Source of the DNA: Amycolatopsis sp. NBRC 101858
GTDB taxonomy: Bacteria; Actinomycetota; Actinomycetes; Mycobacteriales; Pseudonocardiaceae
Direction: 5' to 3'
Length of the DNA stretch: 64,000 nucleotides
Assembly (NCBI RefSeq): GCF_030269325.1
Contig: NZ_BSTD01000008.1
Span: 372,001-436,000 of the forward strand
Numbering within the stretch: the stretch's first letter is position 1; every line of letters begins with the position of its first letter. Position numbers and translations under genes: made by a program. This document shows positions 24,361 to 31,148 of this stretch, piece by piece. The notes beneath the pieces were generated by a model, which worked only from the letters and a program-made list of their open reading frames with translations, was not told where the DNA came from and ran no database searches.

Positions 24361-25098
24361 GTGGCTACTCCGACCGAATTCAGGCTGCCCCGCTACGGCG
24401 AGGAGCCCGAGGGCACGCACCCCCCGCTCGGCTTCCCCGGCTACCGCTCCACGGCGCTGCGGCACCCCAAGCAGGACCTGGTGCTGCTCCCGCAGATGCT
24501 GACCGAGGTCACCGGCCCGCTGCTCGGCCCCGGCCGCCTCGGCGAGCTCGACAACGACCTCACCCGGCAGCACGCGGGCGAGCCGCAGGGCCAGCGGATC
24601 ATCGTCACCGGCCGCCTGCTCGACGGCGACGGCCGTCCGGTGCGCGACTCCCTCGTCGAGATCTGGCAGGCGAACGCGGGCGGCCGCTACCGCCACACCG
24701 GCGACCGCTGGCCGTCGCCGCTCGACCCGAACTTCGACGGCGTCGGGCGCGCGCTGACCGACAGCGACGGCCGCTACACCTTCACCACCATCAAGCCGGG
24801 CGCGTACCCGTGGAAGAACCACGACAACGCCTGGCGTCCCGCGCACATCCACTTCTCGGTGTTCGGCTCGGCGTTCACGCAGCGGCTGGTCACCCAGATG
24901 TACTTCCCGGACGACCCGCTCTTCTCCCAGGACCCGATCTTCAACTCCATCCCGGACGAGAAGGCCCGGCAGCGCATGGTCTCGCGCTACGACCACGAGA
25001 TCACGCAGTCGGAGTGGGCGCTGGGGTTCCAGTTCGACATCGTGCTGCGCGGGCGTGACGCGTCGGTGTTCGAAGAGGAAGAGGACGAAGACGAATGA
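24361..25098 (+). CDS. pcaH: Protocatechuate 3,4-dioxygenase beta subunit
   Basis: 245 aa from GTG 24361, after GGAGAGAAG. The non-haem iron ligands can be placed: Tyr in GGRYRHTGD, Tyr in PGAYPWKNH and two His in WRPAHIHFSVFG. The beta subunit holds the Fe(III) that splits protocatechuate between the two hydroxyl-bearing carbons to 3-carboxy-cis,cis-muconate. The C-terminus is unusually acidic (EEEEDEDE). It overlaps pcaG by ATGA. Confidence 0.94.
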   Translation: MATPTEFRLPRYGEEPEGTHPPLGFPGYRSTALRHPKQDLVLLPQMLTEVTGPLLGPGRLGELDNDLTRQHAGEPQGQRIIVTGRLLDGDGRPVRDSLVEIWQANAGGRYRHTGDRWPSPLDPNFDGVGRALTDSDGRYTFTTIKPGAYPWKNHDNAWRPAHIHFSVFGSAFTQRLVTQMYFPDDPLFSQDPIFNSIPDEKARQRMVSRYDHEITQSEWALGFQFDIVLRGRDASVFEEEEDEDE

Positions 25099-25649
25099 CC
25101 AAGCTGCTCCCCACCCCTTCGCAGACCGTCGGCCCGTACCTGTCGATCGGGCTGCCCTGGCCGGACGGCCCGTACGTCGTGCCCGAGGGCACGCCCGGCG
25201 CGTTCTGGATCCGCGGCATCGTCCGCGACGGCAACGGCGACCCGGTCCCGGACGCGATGATCGAGACGTGGCAGGCCGACACCGGCGGCGGGTTCCGCCA
25301 CCCGGACGACCCGCGCGGCGAGGCGTCCGGCGACTTCCGCGGCTTCGGCCGCTGCCCGACCACCCCCGAGGGCACGTACGGGATCCTCACGGTGCTCCCG
25401 GGCGTGGTGCCCGGCGAAGGCGGCGCTACGCAGGCTCGGCACATCGATGTGTCGGTGTTCGCGCGCGGCCTGCTCAACCGGTGCGTCACGCGGATCTACT
25501 TCGAGGACCAGGACAACGCGGCAGACCCGGTGCTGGCGACGGTCCCGGAAGAGCGGCGCGGCACGCTGATCGCGACGAAGACCGGTGACGGCTACCAGTT
25601 CGACGTGCGCCTCCAAGGCGACGGCGAGACGGTGTTCTTCCGGGTATGA
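25095..25649 (+). CDS. pcaG: Protocatechuate 3,4-dioxygenase alpha subunit
   Basis: 184 aa. Related to the beta subunit but without a full set of iron ligands, as expected for alpha: PSQTVGPYLSIGLPW at the start, IETWQADTGGGFRHP, and RHIDVSVFARGLLNRCVTRI. It builds the alpha-beta protomer and lines the active site. Directly coupled to pcaH and pcaD. Confidence 0.94.
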   Translation: MTKLLPTPSQTVGPYLSIGLPWPDGPYVVPEGTPGAFWIRGIVRDGNGDPVPDAMIETWQADTGGGFRHPDDPRGEASGDFRGFGRCPTTPEGTYGILTVLPGVVPGEGGATQARHIDVSVFARGLLNRCVTRIYFEDQDNAADPVLATVPEERRGTLIATKTGDGYQFDVRLQGDGETVFFRV

Positions 25650-26449
25650 CGAACGCGAACGGAGGTGACGGCGTGGGTGCCGTCCGGCTGCACCGGGTCG
25701 TCGAAGGGCCCGAAGACGGTCCGGTGGTGGTGTTCGGGGGATCGCTCGGCAGCGACATCCGGATGTGGGAACCCCAGGTCGTGCCGCTGCTGGAGCGCGG
25801 CTTCCGGGTGGTCCGCTACGACACGCGCGGGCACGGTGCTTCGCCGGTGCCGCCGGCGCCGTACGACCTCGAAGACCTCGGGTTCGACTTCCTCGCGCTG
25901 CTCGAAGACCTCGGCGTCGCGAAAGCGCACCTCGTGGGCCTGTCGCTCGGCGCGATGACGGGCATGTGGCTCGGCGCCCACGCACCGGACCGGATCGCGA
26001 GCCTGGTGCTCTGCTGCACGTCCGCGAAGCTCGGCCCGCCGGAAATGTGGGCCGACCGGGCCCGCACGGTCCTGGATAAGGGCACCGGCGCGGTGGCCGC
26101 GGCCGGTGTGAGCCGCTGGCTGACACCGGGCTACGCCGAGCGGCACCCGGACCGCGCCGCGTACCTGCGGTCGATGATCGCCGCCGTCCCGGCCGAGGGC
26201 TACGCGGCGTGCTGCGGCGCGATCGAGCGGATGGACCTGCTCGACGTGCTGCCGAAGATCACCGCGCCCACCCTGGTCATCGCGGGCGCCGACGACCCGG
26301 CCACCCCACCGGAGGGCCACGCCGACCTGATCGCGGCGGGCATCCCGAACGCGCGGCTGGAGGTCGTGCCGGACGCCGCGCACCTGGGCAGCTACGAACG
26401 GCCCGAAGAATTCACGAGGCTGATCCTCGAGCACCTGGAGGCGCTGTGA
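25646..26449 (+). CDS. pcaD: 3-oxoadipate enol-lactonase (PcaD), alpha/beta hydrolase
   Basis: 267 aa if translation starts at ATG 25646 in the ATGA overlap with pcaG. The hydrolase triad is Ser in LVGLSLGAMTG, Asp in GADDPATPP and His in DAAHLGSYE. It opens the enol-lactone to 3-oxoadipate. An in-frame GTG at 25673 has a much better ribosome binding site, GGAGGTGA seven bases away, and would remove nine residues that are poor in family features. That shorter start may be the real one. It overlaps the decarboxylase gene by GTGA. Confidence 0.92.
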   Translation: MTNANGGDGVGAVRLHRVVEGPEDGPVVVFGGSLGSDIRMWEPQVVPLLERGFRVVRYDTRGHGASPVPPAPYDLEDLGFDFLALLEDLGVAKAHLVGLSLGAMTGMWLGAHAPDRIASLVLCCTSAKLGPPEMWADRARTVLDKGTGAVAAAGVSRWLTPGYAERHPDRAAYLRSMIAAVPAEGYAACCGAIERMDLLDVLPKITAPTLVIAGADDPATPPEGHADLIAAGIPNARLEVVPDAAHLGSYERPEEFTRLILEHLEAL

Positions 26450-26865
26450 CACCGAAAGACACGAGCGGCGACCGTCACGAGCAGGGCATGAAGGTCCGGC
26501 GCGAGGTGCTGGGCGACGAGCACGTCGACCGCGCGGTCGCGGGCACGACGGACTTCAGCCGCCCGTTCCAGGACTACATCACCGAGGGGGCGTGGGGCTC
26601 GGTCTGGTCCCGCGACGGCCTCGACCGCCGCACGCGCAGCTGCGTCACGCTCGCGGCGCTGACCGCGCTGCAGGCGCACAACGAGCTGGCGATGCACGTC
26701 CGCGCGGCGGTCCGCAACGGCCTCACGGCGGCGGAGATCGGCGAGGTCCTCCTGCACACGGCGGTGTACGCGGGAGCCCCGGCGGCGAACGCGGCGTTCG
26801 CCATCGCCCAGCGCACCCTGGCCGAGCTCGGCGAGCCGAGCGCCCGGCCGGCCGACGCCGGATAA
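26446..26865 (+). CDS. pcaC: 4-carboxymuconolactone decarboxylase (PcaC)
   Basis: 139 aa, GTG start overlapping pcaD. CMD family motifs are clear: EGAWGSVWSRDGLDRRTRSC, then HNELAMHVRAAVRNGLTAAE and HTAVYAGAPAANAAF. It decarboxylates 4-carboxymuconolactone to the enol-lactone used by PcaD. In several actinobacteria PcaD and PcaC are fused as PcaL; here they are separate but overlapping frames. I do not see the cycloisomerase pcaB, which is needed between PcaGH and PcaC, so it must be elsewhere. Confidence 0.92.
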   Translation: MTPKDTSGDRHEQGMKVRREVLGDEHVDRAVAGTTDFSRPFQDYITEGAWGSVWSRDGLDRRTRSCVTLAALTALQAHNELAMHVRAAVRNGLTAAEIGEVLLHTAVYAGAPAANAAFAIAQRTLAELGEPSARPADAG

Positions 26866-26875
26866 GGTGCCGGGC

Positions 26876-27706
26876 ATGGACACGGGGAGGCCCATCGAAG
26901 CCGAGCTCGACAGCGAGCCTGCCCACCGCGGCGCCCACCACGTCCAGTCGCTGGAGCGCGGGCTGGCGGTGATCAAGGCGTTCCATGCGGACGCGGCAGA
27001 GCTGACCTTGAGCGACGTCGCCCGCGCAACGGGCCTGACCCGGGCAGCGGCCCGCCGTTTCCTGCTGACCCTGACCGACCTCGGCTACGTCCGCACGGAC
27101 GGCAAGTACTTCTCCCTGACGGCCCGCGTCCTGGAGCTGGGGTATTCGTACCTGTCGAGCATGACGTTGCCCGAGGTGGCCCAGCCCCACTTGGAGCACC
27201 TGTCGGCGGGAGTCCGCGAGTCGAGTTCGGTGTCGGTCCTGGAAGGAACGGACATCGTCTACGTGGCGCGGGTGGCGGTCTCCCGCATCATGACGGTGAG
27301 CATCAACGTGGGAACCCGCTTCCCGGCGTACGCGACCTCGATGGGTCACGTCCTCCTGGCGGGCCTGAGCAGAGCGGAGCTGGAGGCGTACTTCGTGGTG
27401 GCGAAGCTCGACCGCCTCACGGACCGCACGGTGACGGCCCCGGACCGCCTCCGCACAGAGCTGGCCAAGGTGACCGACCAGGGCTGGGCAATGGTGGACC
27501 AGGAACTGGAGGAGGGCCTCCGTTCGGTGGCGGCCCCGATCCACGACCGCAAGGGCCGGGTGGTGGCTGCGGTGAACCTGTCAACGCACGCAAGCCGCAC
27601 AACAGCGGAGTCGGTGGAGAAGGACCTGGTACCACCCCTCCTGCAGACGGCAAGGTCGATAGAAGCCGACCTGGCCATCAGCGCACCGGGCCGCGCCCAT
27701 GGCTGA
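26876..27706 (+). CDS. IclR-family regulator, probable PcaR/PobR-like control of the pca operon
   Basis: 276 aa from ATG 26876, with AAGG at good spacing; GTG 26867 is possible. An N-terminal winged helix (SLERGLAVIKAF, then LSDVARATGLTRAAARRFLL) precedes an IclR effector domain with the SLTARVLELGYSYLSS and TSMGHVLLAGLSRAELEAY signatures. IclR proteins control pca genes in many bacteria, acting on 3-oxoadipate or protocatechuate. It is read in the same direction as the operon, 10 bases after pcaC, so it is probably co-transcribed. Its end overlaps by eight bases a short Cys/Gly-rich frame. Confidence 0.88.
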   Translation: MDTGRPIEAELDSEPAHRGAHHVQSLERGLAVIKAFHADAAELTLSDVARATGLTRAAARRFLLTLTDLGYVRTDGKYFSLTARVLELGYSYLSSMTLPEVAQPHLEHLSAGVRESSSVSVLEGTDIVYVARVAVSRIMTVSINVGTRFPAYATSMGHVLLAGLSRAELEAYFVVAKLDRLTDRTVTAPDRLRTELAKVTDQGWAMVDQELEEGLRSVAAPIHDRKGRVVAAVNLSTHASRTTAESVEKDLVPPLLQTARSIEADLAISAPGRAHG

Positions 27707-27887
27707 GGAGGGAAAGCACCGACCGCGAGTGGACCCGGCGATCGCCGCTCCCGGCCGAGCAGCGAATCCCCGCACTGCCGGTGGCTGCACTGCCGGTGGC
27801 TGCACTGCCGGTGGCTGCACTGCCGGTGGCTGCACTGCCGGTGGCTGCACCGCCGGTGGCCGGCTCGCCGTGGCCGTGCGCCCATGA
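27699..27887 (+). CDS. Possible 62-aa protein with TAGGC pentapeptide repeats
   Basis: Open frame of 62 codons from ATG 27699, within the end of the IclR gene, to a TGA that forms an ATGA overlap with mocA. The N-terminal half is basic (MAEEGKHRPRVDPAIAAPGR); the second half is five copies of Thr-Ala-Gly-Gly-Cys and a sixth ending in Arg, encoded by a 15-bp minisatellite. No known domain. GCGCCCATGrCTGmGG surrounds both the ATG of this frame (27693-27708) and that of mocA (27878-27893), so the start region seems duplicated. Coding status is unproven. Confidence 0.35.
   Translation: MAEEGKHRPRVDPAIAAPGRAANPRTAGGCTAGGCTAGGCTAGGCTAGGCTAGGRLAVAVRP
27772..27861. repeat. 15-bp minisatellite, five exact copies plus one variant
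   Basis: GCACTGCCGGTGGCT is repeated head-to-tail at 27772, 27787, 27802, 27817 and 27832 without a mismatch, then once more from 27847 with two changes. Exact identity points to recent expansion and to likely copy-number variation between strains. The unit length keeps any frame open: TAGGC or LPVAA repeats on the plus strand, ATGSA on the minus strand. Confidence 0.95.
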
Positions 27888-28489
27888 CTGCGGCCGCACC
27901 CCGCACTCCGCCCGTCGCCGGCCTTCTCCTCGCCGCCGGGGCCGGCCGCCGGTTCGGCGGCCCCAAGGCCCTCGCCGAACTCGGCGGGCAACCTCTCGTC
28001 CTGCGCGCACTCGCCACCCTGACCGCGGCCGGCTGCCACCCCATCCGCGTCGTGCTCGGCGCCGCCGCCGACGAGGTCAGTGCGCTCCTGCCCGACCCGG
28101 CCCAAGCCGTACGGGCCGCGGGCTGGGAGACCGGTATGGGCGCCTCTTTCAAAGCCGGCCTCGCCGCGCTCGACCAGGAGCCCGGTCCGGTGGCCGCGCT
28201 GGTGCACCTCGTCGACCTGCCCTGGGTGGGCGCGGACATCCTCACCCGGGTCGCCGCCGACGCGACCCCCGAAACCGTCGCCCGCGCGGCCTACGAAGGC
28301 GTCCCCGGCCACCCCGTCCTCCTCGGCCGCCGCTGGTGGGCGGAAATCGCCGAAACCGCCCAAGGCGACCGCGGCGCCCGCGACTGGCTGGCCGGCCGCC
28401 CCGACCTGACCCTCATCGAGTGCGGCGACCTCGGCAGCGGCCGCGACGTCGACCACCGCACCGACCTCCCCACCGCACCACCCCCCTGA
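27884..28489 (+). CDS. Molybdenum cofactor nucleotidyltransferase, MocA/MobA-like
   Basis: 201 aa. The nucleotide-binding signature GLLLAAGAGRRFGGPKAL is at the N-terminus and HLVDLPWVGADILTRV, the metal-binding region, is near residue 108. These fit the CTP-using MocA group that makes molybdopterin cytosine dinucleotide, the cofactor of CODH-type and xanthine-oxidase-type hydroxylases. It is the first gene before the cox-like set, so it most likely finishes the cofactor for CoxL. GTP-specific MobA is a less likely alternative given the context. Confidence 0.85.
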   Translation: MTAAAPRTPPVAGLLLAAGAGRRFGGPKALAELGGQPLVLRALATLTAAGCHPIRVVLGAAADEVSALLPDPAQAVRAAGWETGMGASFKAGLAALDQEPGPVAALVHLVDLPWVGADILTRVAADATPETVARAAYEGVPGHPVLLGRRWWAEIAETAQGDRGARDWLAGRPDLTLIECGDLGSGRDVDHRTDLPTAPPP

Positions 28490-28501
28490 CACCCGCCGCC
28501 G

Positions 28502-28690
28502 CACGCGACCCGACCCCCCAGACACGCGACCCGACCGTCCAGGCACGCGACCCGACCCCCCCAGGTACGCGACCCGACCCACCAGACACGCGACCCGACC
28601 CACCAAAACCGGCGAGTCGACCCTCCAATCACGCGTGTCGTCCGCCCAATCACGCGTGTCGTCCATCCAGGCACGCGTGTCGTCCTCAAG
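28502..28690. repeat. Tandem array of nine ~21-bp units between mocA and coxD
   Basis: Five units begin CACGCGACCCGACC (28502, 28523, 28544 and about 28566 and 28586). A shorter diverged unit follows near 28611, then three units beginning CACGCGTGTCGTCC (about 28630, 28651 and 28672). Most are 21 bases and each ends in a variable CCnnCCAn stretch. There are no spacers. The same CACGCGTG core and 21-base period recur at 56575. It fills nearly all of the 244-base gap, leaving about 43 bases for a coxD promoter. Confidence 0.85.
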
Positions 28691-28733
28691 CGGTGACCCG
28701 CGCGCAGCCGCCGCGCCGCCTACGATCGACAGC

Positions 28734-29603
28734 GTGACCGACTCGCCTGAAGAACTCGCCGCCGCGCTGGACCGGACCGGCTATCTCGCCGATGACGGCC
28801 TCGCCACCGCCGGGTTCCTCGCCCTCCGGATGGGCCGTCCGCTGTTCTGCGAAGGCGAACCCGGCACCGGGAAGACCTCGCTCGCCATCGCGCTGGCCAC
28901 CGCCCTCGACCGGCCGCTCGTCCGCCTCCAGTGCCACGAAGGCATCGACGCCGCCCAGGCGCTCTACGAATGGGACTTCCCGCGCCAGCTCCTGCACCTG
29001 CGGGCCCTCGAAGCCGCCGGGGACGGGGGGCTCGACGTCGAGGCCGCCGAGCGCTCGCTCTACACCGAACGCTTCCTGCTCGCGCGCCCCCTGCTGCAAG
29101 CCCTGATCACCGCGCCGTGCGTGCTGCTGGTCGACGAGATCGACCGCGCCGACGACGAGTTCGAGGCCTTCCTCCTCCAGTTGCTCGACGAGCACGCCGT
29201 CACCATCCCCGAATACGGCGAAGTCCGCGCCGAGGTGCCGCCGCTCGTCGTCCTGACCTCGAACCGGACCCGCGAAGTGCACGACGCCCTCAAGCGCCGC
29301 TGCCTCTACCACTGGCTGGAACACCCGGACCTCGCGCGCGAGGTCACCATCCTGCGCCGGCGAATCCCCGAGATCGGCGAGCGGCTGGCCCGGCAGGTCG
29401 CGGAAGCCGTGCACCGCCTGCGCGAGATGGACCTGCTGAAGCCGCCGGGCGTCGCGGAGTCCCTCGACTGGGCCCGGGCCCTGCTGGCCCTGCACCGCGA
29501 CGAGCTGGACGCGGCATCGGCGGCCCGGACGCTCGGCGCCGTCCTGAAATACAGCGAAGACCTCGACCGCGTCCGGGCGAAACTCGACGCCCTGTTCGCC
29601 TGA
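28734..29603 (+). CDS. coxD: MoxR-type AAA+ ATPase, CoxD-like
   Basis: 289 aa from GTG 28734. AAA+ parts are Walker A GEPGTGKTS (about residue 42), Walker B VLLVDEIDRADDEFE (about 130) and sensor 1 LTSNRTREVHDALKRR. CoxD proteins work with a VWA partner (CoxE) to mature the molybdenum hydroxylase active site, in CODH by inserting sulfur and copper. TACGAT at 28721-28726 ends eight bases before the GTG, which suggests a leaderless transcript. The partner coxE is 430 bases downstream, separated by a tRNA gene. Confidence 0.87.
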   Translation: MTDSPEELAAALDRTGYLADDGLATAGFLALRMGRPLFCEGEPGTGKTSLAIALATALDRPLVRLQCHEGIDAAQALYEWDFPRQLLHLRALEAAGDGGLDVEAAERSLYTERFLLARPLLQALITAPCVLLVDEIDRADDEFEAFLLQLLDEHAVTIPEYGEVRAEVPPLVVLTSNRTREVHDALKRRCLYHWLEHPDLAREVTILRRRIPEIGERLARQVAEAVHRLREMDLLKPPGVAESLDWARALLALHRDELDAASAARTLGAVLKYSEDLDRVRAKLDALFA

Positions 29604-29632
29604 GAGTCCACAAAGGACCGCAGTTAATTGCG

Positions 29633-29661
29633 TTGACTGCGCTGGCGGGCTCCGGCATGCT
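29633..29661 (+). promoter_or_regulatory. Candidate promoter of the mini-ORF/tRNA-Arg unit
   Basis: TTGACT (29633-29638), a 17-base spacer and CATGCT (29656-29661). The -35 is good and the -10 partial. Initiation would fall near 29668, some 35 bases before the mini-ORF start and about 195 before the tRNA. Confidence 0.45.
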
Positions 29662-29702
29662 TTTTCCAGCACAGCAGGCAACACCACCGAGAGGAGGAGA
29701 TC

Positions 29703-29756
29703 GTGACCGAAGCCCGGCAACTCCGATGCGGCACGATCTCCCGTGCCGTTCGCTGA
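29703..29756 (+). CDS. 17-codon arginine-rich leader-type reading frame before tRNA-Arg
   Basis: GTG 29703 is preceded by GAGAGGAGGAG, among the strongest ribosome binding sites in the window, at ideal spacing. The frame reads MTEARQLRCGTISRAVR and stops at 29756. Four of 17 residues are Arg, written CGG, CGA, CGT and CGC; the last three are decoded by tRNA-Arg(ACG), whose gene starts 106 bases later. Two hairpins lie in between. The good initiation site and tiny size are typical of leader peptides. Its regulatory role is inference; see findings. Confidence 0.5.
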   Translation: MTEARQLRCGTISRAVR

Positions 29757-29768
29757 ATCTTCCTGAAG

Positions 29769-29859
29769 GCTCTTCGCGCCCACCCCTCGCTACCTCGGGT
29801 CGGCCGCCGCGAAGAGCGCGGTCTGCGCCTGCCCGGGGAGGGGCGTGCGCGCAGACCGC
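29769..29859 (+). promoter_or_regulatory. Two consecutive hairpins between the mini-ORF and tRNA-Arg
   Basis: Hairpin 1 pairs GCTCTTCGCG (29769-29778) with CGCGAAGAGC (29808-29817). Hairpin 2 pairs GCGGTCTGCGC (29818-29828) with GCGCAGACCGC (29849-29859), ending three bases before the tRNA. Both stems are perfect. They abut but do not overlap, and no U-run follows, so a classical terminator/antiterminator switch is not evident. They could be processing signals. Confidence 0.55.
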
Positions 29860-29862
29860 CCC

Positions 29863-29936
29863 GTCCCGGTAGCTCAGCAGGACAGAGCGCGGCGCTACGA
29901 ACGCCGAGGTCCGAGGTTCGACTCCTCGCCGGGACA
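29863..29936 (+). tRNA. tRNA-Arg(ACG)
   Basis: A complete 74-base cloverleaf. Acceptor GTCCCGG/CCGGGAC, D-stem GCTC/GAGC, anticodon stem CGGCG/CGCCG with loop CTACGAA giving anticodon ACG, variable region AGGTC, T-stem CGAGG/CCTCG with loop TTCGACT, and discriminator A. CCA is not encoded. With A34 deaminated to inosine it reads CGU, CGC and CGA. It lies on the same strand as, and between, coxD and coxE. Confidence 0.97.
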
Positions 29937-30035
29937 CCGAAAGAGAACACGAACCGGGCACCGCACACAGGCCACCACCAGCGCAGCCCACCGCTCATCC
30001 GCCCCTTCGGACCCCGGTGAGCGCACAATGGAGTC

Positions 30036-31148
30036 ATGACCACCGCCGCCGATCCCGTCGCCGGGTACGCCGGGTTCGCCGCCGCCCTGCGCGAAGCCGG
30101 GGTCGCCTGCGACGCGCGTCGCGTGCAGGCCTACCTCGCCGCCGTCGGTGAGATCGACGTCGCCGAACCCACCCAGCTCTACTGGGCCGGCCGCCTCACC
30201 CTGTGCTCCAGCCCCGACGACCTCCCGTGCTACGAAGAAGCCTTCAGCCAGTGGTTTTCGATCGAAACCACCACCCCGCAGCGCGCGAAGTCCGCCGCGC
30301 CGAAGCAAGCCCGGATCGCCCCGCTGGTCGACGCCGACGGCGCGGGCACCGACGGCGGCGACGGCCCCGAGCAGCTGAAAGTCGCCGCGAGCGCGCAGGA
30401 AGTCCTCCGCCACCGCGACCTCGCCGCGCTGACCACCGCCGAGCGAGAACACCTCCGCGAACTCCTCGCCACCTTGAAGCCCGCGCCGCCCCAACGGCCG
30501 GCCTCACGAAGGACCCCGGCCAAGCGCGGCCGGCTCGATCCCTCCCGCACCCTGCGCGCCATGCTCGCCAGCGGCGGCGAACCGCTGAAACTCGCGTACG
30601 TCCGGCGGGCCAAGCGGCCGCGCCGGGTCGTGCTGCTCATCGACGTCTCCGGGTCGATGAGCCCGTACGCCGACGCCCTGCTCCGCTTCGCCCACGTCCT
30701 CACGCGCAGCGCACCCCAGTCCGTCGAGGTCTTCACGCTCGGCACGCGGCTGACCCGCGTCTCACGCCAGCTGCGTCAGCGCGACCCCGAACGCGCGATG
30801 CTCGCGGCGGGTTCGGCGGTGCCGGACTTCGCCGGCGGCACCCGGCTCGGTGAGACGCTGCAGGCCTTCCTCGACCGCTGGGGCCAGCGCGGCGTGGCCC
30901 GCCGGGCCGTGGTCACCGTGTTCTCCGACGGCTGGGAACGCGGCGACACCGGCCTGCTCGGCGAGCAGCTCGCCCGCCTGCGCCGGCTCGCACACGCCGT
31001 ATTCTGGGTGAATCCGCACGCCGGCCGTGCGGGGTACGCTCCGGTCCAGTCCGGGATCGTGGCTGCCCTGCCCCACATCGACCGGCTGCTGGCCGGGCAC
31101 ACCCTGGCCACTTTGGAACGACTGCTCGGGGAGATTTCCGATGCGTGA
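30036..31148 (+). CDS. coxE: VWA-domain protein, CoxE-like
   Basis: 370 aa from ATG 30036. A helical N-terminal half with a Pro/Arg-rich hinge (PAPPQRPASRRTPAKR) leads to a von Willebrand A domain. Its metal site begins VVLLIDVSGSMSPYADALL (about residue 205), with Thr in FAGGTRLGE and Asp in VTVFSDGWERGD. CoxE acts with the CoxD ATPase in maturing CODH-type molybdoenzymes. It overlaps xdhC by eight bases. The conserved coxD-coxE adjacency is interrupted here by a tRNA gene. Confidence 0.88.
   Translation: MTTAADPVAGYAGFAAALREAGVACDARRVQAYLAAVGEIDVAEPTQLYWAGRLTLCSSPDDLPCYEEAFSQWFSIETTTPQRAKSAAPKQARIAPLVDADGAGTDGGDGPEQLKVAASAQEVLRHRDLAALTTAEREHLRELLATLKPAPPQRPASRRTPAKRGRLDPSRTLRAMLASGGEPLKLAYVRRAKRPRRVVLLIDVSGSMSPYADALLRFAHVLTRSAPQSVEVFTLGTRLTRVSRQLRQRDPERAMLAAGSAVPDFAGGTRLGETLQAFLDRWGQRGVARRAVVTVFSDGWERGDTGLLGEQLARLRRLAHAVFWVNPHAGRAGYAPVQSGIVAALPHIDRLLAGHTLATLERLLGEISDA

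Noticed and set aside
27581..28666. Long minus-strand frame across the repeats and mocA
   Set aside because: It is antisense to mocA, is built from both repeat arrays, and GC-rich repeats of length divisible by three stay open in all frames.
28502..28690. CRISPR array
   Set aside because: Units are head-to-tail with no unique spacers, many units differ, and there are no cas genes.
29769..29859. Classical transcription attenuator before tRNA-Arg
   Set aside because: The two stems do not compete with each other and no U-run follows, so only a looser leader-peptide model is proposed.
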